Positions 35,101 to 47,100 of a stretch of DNA of 64,000 nucleotides are shown here, one piece after another. Every line of letters starts with the position of its first letter. Position 1 is the stretch's first letter. The translations under genes and the position numbers were made by a program. Where the stretch lies: NCBI GenBank assembly GCA_963971405.1, contig OZ020485.1, positions 45,939,469 through 46,003,468 of the forward strand. Direction: 5' to 3'. Source of the stretch: Psococerastis gibbosa (taxonomy: Eukaryota; Arthropoda; Insecta; Psocodea; Psocidae). Under the pieces are notes generated by a model, which saw only the letters and a list, made by a program, of their open reading frames with translations, was not told the origin of the DNA and made no database searches.

Positions 35101-38100
35101 TCGAATGGTGTCTTCTTGTTATTGATCTGTAAAATTGAAACTAAAAAGGATGAATGGAACATATTCGTAGTGTGGTGGGGAATAGCTAAAAGGTTATCAC
35201 ATCTCAAGGGCCCAGGACAGATTTTCAGGGGGGGGGGGCGTTCCGGTTCTCATGCAACATCAATATATACAACGATTTGCCCACCTATGAGTGCCACTAC
35301 CAGTGGCGTAGCGATAGGTTTTCGAATGGGGGAGGTGTTTCACTTGGTGCCCCACCCCATTTTTTTAAAAATGTAGACAAAGAGGAATGCCGTTCTCATG
35401 GACGCCCGCAGCTTCTAATTAGCGATCTTAATGTCCTGAGGTTTTGGGAAGCCAAAAGGGGGCCCGGTGGTCTCCCCCGGGGAATGTCTAGAAAAAGTTG
35501 GTCTGAAATATGATGTTTTACTAATTCTGATTAGGCCTACATTTGAAATTTACAGCCTGGGGTCATCCCCGGGGAATATTTTTGAAGAAATAGGTCTGAA
35601 ATACGCATTTTGTCGGAAAATGTTTTTGATTTTGCAGACGAGAACTTAATTAACAATACTGGAAAGACGGGGACCGGTGGAACTTTTTCTATTTTTCTAT
35701 TCAATATTTGAAAAATTTGCCATATTGTTAAATTGGGGGGGGGGGGGGGGGGTCCAGACCAAGAATTCATAGATTCCACCAAAGCTTCTGTTTAGAATAT
35801 GTCCTATTTTATATAGTGTAAGCTATGGGGGGGGGGGGGGGGGGTGGCCCACCACTGAAACATCTGGTATTATAAGTACGATTAGAGAGGCTCAAGAACA
35901 TCATTGAGGGTATGGTTGAAGGCACCAACTCAAGAGGACGACAGAGAAAGGAGTACCTAGAGGATGTCATGAAGGACCTAGGGTCTATAAAGGACTGAAG
36001 AGGACCGCACAAAACAGGCAAGAGTGGAGGAGAAGATTAAATACAACGTTCGCTGCAAACCCTCCCTATACCTAGGTTGTAACTCGAGAAGAAGAAGAGA
36101 GGCTAATTAAGGAAGTTTTGGTTTAGGTAAGAGGCCAAGGGGGGCTTGGGTGATGTTTGATTCTATACGGAGGAACCTCCACCTCCACTCCGGCTAATGC
36201 CAGGCTCTTACCTTAATTCGTCCACTGACCAGGGCGGGAATGTCAGGATTAGGCGTCTGATAATGCAGCGTGCCCGGCATTTCTCCGGTTTCCATGGCAA
36301 TGATGATTTTTGCAAGTGAGCACAGCCCTGCAACAGCTTCAGTATGTCCCATGTTTGTCTTCACGGAACCAATTGTGAGAGGTTCCGAGCGACCTTTGTT
36401 GAAAACAGCATCCATGGCTTGGACTTCTTCAGGATCTCCTGCCTAAACATAAAAATTAAAAGAACCGGTCCGAGTTTACTCGAACATGCTTTCCAATTTA
36501 TCAAAATTAGTAGATAGATGAAATGAGTAATTTCATGGTAAATAATTTTCATGTGGTTAAATTTCCGATATCTCGGGGGGGGGGGGGGGGGGTTGTCCAT
36601 CTAACGTCACTGGAGGTGAGGTAAACTCTATATAGTTAATAGGTCAGACCAAAACATTACCAAACAGCAATGCTGGCAGAGCACGCCATACATTTGAGCG
36701 TGAATTTTCTATCATTTTTTCAAAAAAACATTTTTTGCACAAAACCAAATAGTTTTTTGGGCAAGTAACCTGTCCGGTTTCGTTACTCAATTTAACACCT
36801 AAAACATGCCTGAAGGTAGAAATCATCGATAGAAAGGTTTCGCAGAAAAATTATTTTTTTAGTCATTTTTCTTTAAAATTTAGTTATTTTTATTTTTTTA
36901 CCACCAGACGCAAACTATCAAGGGGCAAGCAACCCCCAGCATTTTGTTAACATTAATAACCGCTATAATATATGTGAATTTAAAAGAAATCGTTGGAGCC
37001 GTTTTTTAGAAATACTTTTTTTAGACGATTTTTTGACGTTTTTTGAAAATAAAACCCCCCGAAATTGAGTTAGCCCAAAATAAAATAAAAATAAAATCGT
37101 CCCGCGGTATGATTTTTGTGAACCTACATGCCGAATTTCATCAAAATCGACCGAGTAGTTTGCCCGGAAATCGACCCACAGGCAGACAGAGCGACAGGCA
37201 GAGCGACAGAGCGACAGGCAGACATTTCGTAAAAAACACTTTTTTGGGTTCGTGGGACCTCAAAACGTGTAAATCCGTTGAAGTCTTGGAATTGAAAAAA
37301 TTTGGACCATCACAAAGCTTTCCTTATACTACGTATAAATTGGAAAGCATTAAGCCCCTTATGGTATAGTGCAGTGGTTCCCAAACTGTGCCCTAAGGGC
37401 TCCGCGACAACTCGCGGCGCCATGGCCCATGGGACTTTAGACTAGGTAAAACATAAATAAACAAAAATTTAAAACTATAAAAGTATTATTTTGTCTTATA
37501 ATTGAAACAATTTTATTTTCCCGCCAAGGGTTATTTATTTTATGTATATTTGTGAATTTGAATTTTGTTAGGGTAGGTGGGATATGTTCTTTTGTAGGTC
37601 TACATGTACAATACTGAATATACATTAGCTCTAAGTTTCGGCCATGCTGGGCACCGCCTTTTAAACCCCTGTAAAAAAGGGCACCACCTCCAAAAAAGTT
37701 TGGGAACCACTTGGTATAGTGAATCAGCATATAGTGTTTTTTTTTCGTAAAAGAACAGACATGCCCCTTAAAAGTAATATTCAAGCCAAATATATCTTTT
37801 TAGCCTAAACAAACACAGTAAGTATAGTTACAAAGGCTTTGAGTTACATGATGATGAATCAGTAGAATCCGGGATGATAGGCCGTGGTGGTTCAGAAAGC
37901 GTACTTCCAACTGCAAAGAGAAGTTGCTGCTGATCCTCCGAGATACAAGCTTAGAAGTCTACGCAGTTCCACTGAAGATGTCGGCCGCAGATGTTGGCGA
38001 AACGTTTAGAAGTACGCTTTCAGAACGACCACGGCTTATCATCCCGGATTCTACTGATTCATCATAAACAAACACAGCCTTTATATTCTTTGTTAATCCG

Positions 38101-41100
38101 TAAGGCAGTCATTAACCGAAATTATAGGATCTAGAAAAAATCGAACTCATGATCTTTGCTTTATTGGGACATCGTCTTAACCGCTGGAATATATTCTTCT
38201 CCTGAGGTCACAATCTCAACGATTGGTTGGCAGCAACTCCCTGCATATCATCCTCCAGCTCTCTCGGTCCTGCGCCGTTCTCTTCAGCTCTTGGTACGTT
38301 CGAGCCCGCCCCTGCATCCTCCTTCAGTTGATCCACGAATCCAGCGCCTTCGGCCGTCCTTTTGTATTGGTTCCTTCCACTGTGCCCGATTCCCTCTTTC
38401 CTCCGCGTGAATGCATCACTTAAAAGGACAATATATGAATTTTCGTCCATTTTCCATATCTTCCTTTCTGGACCATATCCGGCACTTATTTTTACATAGA
38501 CCCCAGGACTGACTATAATGGGACATAATAGGACAGTTGTGACATTCGCTTCCCGCTTTCGCTTGTCTCCTATGACCATTGAAAAAACCGGTCCGAGTTT
38601 ACTCGAACATGCTTTCCAATTTATCAAAATTAGTAGATGGAGAAAATGAGTAATTTCATGGTAAATAATTTTCCTATGGTTAAATTTCGGGGTGTCCACA
38701 TGACGTCACTGTAGGTGAGGTAAATTATAGATAGGTCAGACCAACACATTACCATACAGTAATTATGGCAGGGCATGGAATGCATTTGAGCGTGAATTTG
38801 CTACCATTTTTTCAAAATAATTTTTTTTTCTCAGAACAAAATAGTTTCTTGGGAAAGCAATCTGTCCGGTTTCGTTACTCAATTTAACACCTAAAACATG
38901 CCTGAAGGTAGAAATCATCGATAGAAAGGATCCGCAGAAAAATTATTTGTTAGTAATTTTTCATTAAAATTTAGTTATTTTTATTTTTTTACCCCCAGAA
39001 GCAAACTATCAAGGGGCAAGCGACCCACCGCAATTTATTAACATTAGTAACGACTACAATATATGTCAATTTAAAAGAAATCGTTCGAGTCATTTTCGAT
39101 AAATAATTTTTTTAGACGTGTTTTGCAGTTTTTTGAGAATAAAACCCCTCCAAATTGAGTTTGCCCAAAATAAAAAAAATGGTCCCGAGGTATGATTTTT
39201 GTGAACCTACATGCTAAATTTCATCAAAATCGACAGAGTGGTTTGCCCGGAAATCGATGAACAGACAGACAGAGCGACAGACAGAGCTACAGACAGACAT
39301 TTCGTAAGAAGGAATTTTTAGGGTTCCTGGGACCTCAAAACGTGTAAATCCGTTGAAATCTCGGAATCGAAAATTTCGACCATCACAAAACTTTCCTTAT
39401 ACTACGTATAAATTGGAAAGCAAAAACGTAATTGGTAGCCGCGGGATTCCAAATATATACTATTTGGCGCGCTCGAATGTCCAATCTATCCTACCTAGAA
39501 CATATGTATCCTATGGGCCCTTACCGTGGTCTGGGACTGTGCCACAACTTTTCTGGGGACCTATGGGCCCAAATTGTGGACTGCGTTTATACTACTAGTA
39601 CTCTGCCAAAACTTACTACTACAGAACTATATAGAAACTCACTTTTGTTCCAGGTCCGTGTCCCTCAATATACCCCACAAGAAGGGGATCCACACCACAC
39701 GAGTCATAGAATTCCCTGAAGAGTTGAGCCTGAGCCGTCCCAGACGTGCAAGCTATCCCAACTTCTTTGAACCCATCGTTCCCAACGGCCACTTGGTAGA
39801 GCTTGCAGTAACTACGACGTGCTACGTGCTTCTTCTGAATAAAAAGTACGAGCACCGCCTCGGAGCGGACAAAACCATCGCCTGCCATAAAAGAAGGGAG
39901 CTTATGTCTTTAATAGTCTCATTCGATATCGGGATATCGGAGGTGCCCAGGACTCGACACGGACTTGGACTGATTGTCAGTCCCACCAACACTGGCAACC
40001 TGTGCACACTACAAAGTTTGTTGCAGTTTCGAAGAGGCTCTGCTCTCGTGCCCTGGCCGTTGGTTGGTTTTACCAAAACTGCTTTTTGGGCGACCTAGGA
40101 AGAGATAGTCGGAGTCGGACCAGCTCTCCGAGGATCTGAGAGCCTGCAGTATCTACTTCGACGCATGGAGGGAGTTGGCGGAGAATCGCGCGCTTTGGAG
40201 GGGCTTGGTGCGACAGGCGAGAGGTCCTCACGGGCCGATGGAGCCACCTTAAGTAAGTAAGTAGCTTTTAATATTATATTTATTTGATACTGCATTGTGG
40301 GATACCTACACAAAAACGTAAAACTCACATCTAGCGTCAAAAGACTTGCAGCGTCCGTCAGGGGCAAGGAACATGGCCTCCTTCAAGGTCTGCGTCAAAA
40401 AAGGCTTGTCTATGGTATTAACGGCTCCAACAAGCGCTGAGTCACAGACGCCATTTTGTATGTCAGCAATAGCACAATGCATAGCGAAAAGCGATGATGA
40501 ACACCCTGCGTCAATCACCATTGAGGGACCTGCGTAAACAAAGCATGCAATATCAGTTCCTGCTGTTTACACGGGAGAGATCTAAATCATGAAAAATTCC
40601 TGAATTCGTAGATGGTATGGACGGTGGTGTTGATGAGTGCTTTCCGGGGGATTATTAATTTTTGCTTTCCAATTTATACGTAAGTAGGTAGTATTAGAAA
40701 AGCTTTATGATGGTCAAAATGTTCGATTCCGAGATTTCAACTGATTTACACGTTTTGAGGTCTCACGAACAAAAAAAAGTTTTTTTTCTTCTTCTAAATG
40801 TCTGTCTTGTCTATCGCTCTGTCGCTCTATCGCCCTGCCGCTCTGTCTGTCGCTCAGTCTGTTCATCGATTTCCGGGAAAACTACTCAGTCGATTTCGAT
40901 TTGGTATGTAGGTTTGAAAAAATTATACCTGGGGCCATTTTGGGAGACTAACTCAATTTTGGGGGGTTTTATTCTAAAAAAACTCAATTTTTTTTTGGGA
41001 GGCTAACTCAATTTGGTGGGGTTTTATTCTCAAAAAACTCCAAAACACGTCTAAAAAAATTATTTTTCAAAAACGGCTCCAACGATTTCTTTTAAATTCA

Positions 41101-44100
41101 CATACTTTGCAGTCGTTATTAATGTTAACAAAACGCGGTGGGTCACTTGCCCCTTGATAGTTATTTTCTTCTGGGGGTAAGAAAAATAAAAATAACTAAA
41201 TTTTTATGAAAAATAACGAAAAAATATTTTTTCTGCGGAACCATTCTATCAATGATTTCTATATTCAGGTGTGTTGTAGACAAGGCCGTAGCCAGGAATT
41301 TTTTTCGGGGGGGGGGGGGTAGAAATTTCGTTGGGTATTACATATTGTTCATATTGTTTTTTATTTTTCCTCTCAAAATCCGATTCTATCTAGTGTCAAG
41401 CCATTTCATTTCGGGGGGGGGGGAGGGGTTTGAACCCACATGAACCCCTCCTTGGCTACGGCCTTGGATTTAGGTGTTAAATAGAGTAAAAAAACCGGAG
41501 AGGTTGCATTCCTAAAAAAAATTTGATTTTGTGCAAAAAATTATTTTTTGAAAAATTATGGAAAATTCACGCTTCAATAGGTAGGTAGGTAAATTGCCAT
41601 TATTACCATAGGAAAATTATTCACGGTGAAATTACTCATATTATCTATCTATACTAATCGATAAATTGGTAAGCATGTTCAAGTAAACTCGGACCAGTTC
41701 TTTTATTTAATTTCGACGATAACTTCCTCTACAAATAATTGTGTTATGGTATGTACTGTAGACGGATCATACATAAATCTGTAGATGGAAATGTGTTGGG
41801 TTTTCTGTGCATTATTTTTACTTAATTAGGTACCTACCTTTTAGATCAAGGAAGAATGACACCCTATTGGCCATAAAGCTCTGTGCGACTGAGAAGCAAC
41901 TCCTGTTAAGGGGGTAGCGCATTCCAGGGGGTTCATTCATCGCCTGACTGCTTTCGGGGATGATCGCCCCCAAATACACCCCACATTTGCTCCCCATTAC
42001 AGACCTGGGATTGACACCTGAAAACATACACTTTACAGTAACTGAAGAATCCAGTCTGGTTTGATAAAACAATACAATACAATATAATATTTCCTTTAAA
42101 TTATATATACATACATTTGCTCCGAAGCTCGGCGTAATGAGTAGTCTCGTAAAAAAACATTAATACGATTAGTCTATTCAAAAGGTTCCCTATAATTACC
42201 TACTTTCCTTTTTTTGGTAAATTTATTGTTGCTTTTCCATTTCGAGTTCGTTCTCTTGATAAACGACTAGAGAGCTGTCGTAGATTACGACGGGTTAGGT
42301 ATTATAAGGCGGGGATTCCACCGACCTGCTAGGGCTAAATACAAATACGGTGACATGGTACCAGACATTCAAGACTTAGGCGGGGTTTCCACCGACCTCG
42401 CATTGCAGAATGCAAATGACATTGACGGAAATATTTGTTTTACACTATGCCATGGTTAAAATTGATCAATGATCATAGAGTAAAATCACAAACAAACAAA
42501 CTAAAATTAAAAAATGGCGTCATAGGATATGTTAAGTACAAACATTTTAATAGATTTCTATAAAAAGTAAAATTCTAATTCCCGTCAATGTCATTTGCAT
42601 TCTGCAATGCGAGGTCGGTGGAAACCCCGTCTAAGTCTTGAATATCTGCTACCACGTCACCGTATTTGTATTTAGCCCTAGCCGGTCGGTGGAATCCCCG
42701 CCTTACCAGTAACCTTAAGAAATAATCGCGGACACCCTCACACCGGACGTTTCGGTACAATTCCATAAAATTTGGTTATAGGACCCTAAAGTAGAAATAT
42801 GAAATAGCGATCGTCAAAAATATCGCACCCCTTAGCAGAAATGCTACTTTACATTTAAATATATGATTTATGTACACTATGTACAGTATGTGCCCATCTA
42901 TAACTATTGGCCACAATTCTTGCACTTGATTTGTGCAAAAAGCGATTGGTGGTAGACAATTTTCCTCAATTCAATTCATATAATAATGATTCACTCTGAA
43001 CAGCTAGGTTTAAAGGTAAGGCGCCAGTTCCATTGACCGGCTAGGGCTATTTCCAACAACGGTGACGTGGTAGCAGACATTCAAGACTTAGGTAGCGTTT
43101 CCACTGACCTCGCAATGCAGAATGCAAATGACATTGACGGAAATTAGAATTTTTTCGTTTTATAGAAATCTATTAAAATGTTTGTACTTAACATATCCCA
43201 TGACGCCATTTTTTAATATTAGTTTATTTGTTTGTGATTTTACTGTATGATCATTGATCAATTTTAACTATGGCATAGAGGAAAATAAACATTTCCGTCA
43301 ATTCTGCAATGCGAGGTCGATGGAAACGCCACCTAAGTCTTGAATGTCTGCTACCACGTCACCGTTGTTGGAAATAGCCCTAGCCGGTCAATGGAATGGG
43401 CACCTAGCACACTTGTATAGCCTAAAGCCTACTGCACGCCATTAATTGTGCGTCATTATTAGCCAATCACAACGCTCGTTACATGTCTTTTAGACTACTG
43501 ATAGGTAGGCTCCCTGAAGTGATAAAAGCCTTGTAACAGCAACTTAGAGGGCAGTCCCGAGGCAACTCCCAACCTGAAGATTGAGAAGAAGAGTATTGGT
43601 ATTGTGTTGGGAGATTAATCTACCTATTGAGAGGGCGACCAATGTTCAACTTCCGGAAAATCTATTCACAACTTTTCATTTCATGATCCCCTGAGCCTAA
43701 AACCACTCTCCGTTCAAATGTTATATGTATGTATGTATGTACTGTACGTAGGGCCTATATCGATTTTAGGAAACACACCTACTTCCGTAACTATTATCAG
43801 ATTTTAATGAAATTGGCACAGAAATTGATCATAGCTTACAAATTGGTCGAGTTCGTTAGCCAGGAAGATCCGCAATTTTATTCCAGGATGGCGGCCCATT
43901 AAAACCTTATATAATTCATATCTCAGTTAATATTGGGCGCAAAACAATAAAATAAAATGTTACTGAAAGCCCGTATTATTATCTACGATAATGTTTATCA
44001 ACACGTTTTATGACAAATCATAGATTTCAAGATGGCATCCACTCAAAGAGAAAATAATTTGATAAGTAAAAGTTCATTGTCGTCATTGTGGTTCGAAATT

Positions 44101-47100
44101 TGGAACCCAAGAGTGTTTTGTGTGTTGATGTTGTGGTCGGGAAAAGAATGAAGTATTTTTTATTTTTTATTACCTTCACAAATAGCATAGAGGAAAAGCG
44201 GGGTCTGCGCTTGCATGGAATCTCCCTACACCTGATCGGTCAGAGTCGAAAGGCATTTTGTATATATTATATTAATCATAAGTTCTTTTATTGTGTACAG
44301 CCCACTATGGGAAATTTGCGGGGTGCTAGGTGGCCAATATTATTTAATCGGCCAATTAACATAAAATTTGGCACCTTGTTGTATTATAACTTGTATTTTA
44401 AGAATATATTTTTTATTTTTCAAAATGGCAGCCATAAAGGGCAAACTTCATACTTATTTACCGAATTCCATGAAATTTTGCACACACCTCTCATTTCATC
44501 ATAGCTATAAGCTTATTAAGTGGAAAAACAAAAAAATGCAAAATGGCGACAAAAAGAGCGAAATTCAGTTGTGGCCATACTTATTTACCCAGTTCCATAA
44601 AATTATACACACACATTTCATTTAAACATAGCTTAAGGCTTATTACAAGGAAAACAGAAAATGCAAAGTGGCGGCCAAAATGGCGACTAAATTGGCGACC
44701 AAACTTGTCAAACTTCTGCAGCTGCCTTACTTATTTACCAAGTTCCATGAAATTTTGCACACACCTCTCATTTCATCATAGCTATAAGCTTATTAAGTGG
44801 AAAAACAAAAAAATGCAAAATGGCGACAAAAAGAGCGAAATTCAGTTGTGGCCATACTTATTTACCCAGTTCCATAAAATTATACACACACATTTCATTT
44901 AAACATAGCTTAAGGCTTATTACATGGAAAACAGAAAATGCAAAGTGGCGGCCAAAATGGCGACTAAATTGGCGACCAGACATGTCAAACTTCTGCAGCT
45001 GCCTTACTTATTTACCAAGTTCCATGAAATTTTACACACACATCATCATAGCTGAAGGCTTATTAAGCGGAAAAATAAAAATTCAGAATGGTGGCCGATA
45101 AGGTGTAGGGAGATTCCATATAAGCGTAGACCGCGGATGTAGGCCTAGGCTATATACTGTACATACAATACAGTATATACATAACATTTTGAACCCTGGG
45201 TGGATTTAGGCTCAGGGGGTCATGGAATGATAAGCTGTGAAGAAGTTTTCCTGAAGTCAAACATGGGTCGCCGTCTCAATAGATAGAAAATGCACATTTT
45301 AGTTCGTTTTAGACGTGTGGATAATAATTAATTACTGCCAAGGGTGGTAATTGGCGGTAATTTTCGAGTGTTCCAGTTAAAGTCGACAGTTTGGTGATTT
45401 AACAAACATACAGATATTCACAGCCAAATACAGCCAAAAAAAGTTCTGCTCTGTTAAAAAAGATACATTTTTCATGATTTTTCGGAAACTACTACATTCG
45501 TACCAACCCTGTTTATTTAACTTAAATCCAAAATATACATACAGTATGTTGCATAAAAATGTTCCACATACCTTCGTCCTCACGAGAAATTAATTATCAA
45601 TCAATGAAAAACCAACATTAAAAGATATAAATTTTTTTTAGTGACCTTGTTTTGGCTATTTATGAAAAAGAGAAAAAACACAAAATGGGTGACTTTTGCG
45701 GTGAAATATCTAATGAACTATAGTAAGTTTTGTCGCTATTTTTGAAATTTCGGTGTCTCTGGAGTTTCCTTTCAACATAATGACAACATTTAGACCCAAA
45801 TTAGAACATTCATGTTTTTTGTTTTTGGCCACCTAGCACCCCTCAAATTTCCCATAGTGGCAGCCTCCTACTATAATAGACCTGTGGGGACCACTTAGTC
45901 CCACATGTGTAATAACCAGTCTGCTTCCAGCTTCACCTTTTTCCCGTTAGATGGCGCTGTTCACATTCAGATAATTCAATATTCCTCAATCTTCCTTTTA
46001 CGTATTTATTTCTCTTATTCAATAATATCTTTAATCTACCCTCTGTGTCTCATCAGCTCCTTTAGCTGTGGACACAGAGTTGGTTTTTCTATATGGAAGC
46101 AGGCTGGATCAAATTCAATATTAATTGTAAGCATGTATCGTTCTCGTCTCACAGCTCATATTGTAACCACTGTGTGTTAAATTACTCTAACTTGAGTCGA
46201 AGCACTGCAATACAAACCAATTCAAGTCTACACTGCCTATTCAATTGCATCGTCCTTCGACAAGCTACAGACCATTTAACCGACTGAAGAGGTTGCCGGG
46301 TACAATTCATTGATTGAATCGTTTCGTATGAATATAATTATTATTTTTATATAAATAAAAAACTACCGTTTACAGGCTATTTAGCCTACAGTATTTACCT
46401 GCGTCTAGGATAGCTTCGAAAGCAGTTTCAAGTATCAGCCGACAATTAGGGTCCGTGGTCTCGGCAATTTGGGGTAGCAGAGCGAAAAAAGTGGCGTCAA
46501 ATTTATTTTTACAATTTGATTTCAATGTTCCTAATCGTTTAGGCACGCTGCCATCGTCTGAAAATTCAATATATAATTAATATAATTATTCAGCCACATT
46601 CATAAATGTTGCAGCTGGCTCATGTGTAACGGCCTATGGGTGGAATGAATGAATGAATGAATAAAATGTGTTGTGTAAATTCAGCACTAAGAACCCAGAG
46701 GGACTTGTGTTGCTGAATGACATAACATTAATGTCATAAGTAATGCATGATACAGTACAGTGTTGTCGTAGCCGTTTACGGTGATTTTTCGACCACCTTT
46801 GTGGCCCTTGTAGCCAGGGGCGCCCAGTTTTGAAAAAAGTTTGGGGGGGGGGCAAAAGAGAGAGACGACCCCCCCCCCCCAACTATCATGGAAATTGAAT
46901 TGTACTGTCTTGGATTTAGCTCCTGATGAAAATTTTTTTTTAGCATTTTTAACTATACAACACCTTACACTCTTAAATCCCTTGTCCTTACTAAGTTGCT
47001 ACCCTTAAAAAAGCTAAAACAAAAAGCGTGTTTGAATTAACTTCTTACAGAATATAGTATACAGGTAGGCTATATACCTAGTGTATTAAAATTATTAAAA

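Noticed and set aside
39526-40098. 190-codon plus-strand open frame
   Set aside because: It is the antisense of synthase exon 5 plus repeat sequence. The minus strand has KS motifs and proper splice sites.
44088-45101. Overlapping open frames with repeated peptide MATKRAKFSCGHTYLPS
   Set aside because: They arise from a 277-bp tandem repeat whose period is not a multiple of three, and similar frames occur in more than one phase.
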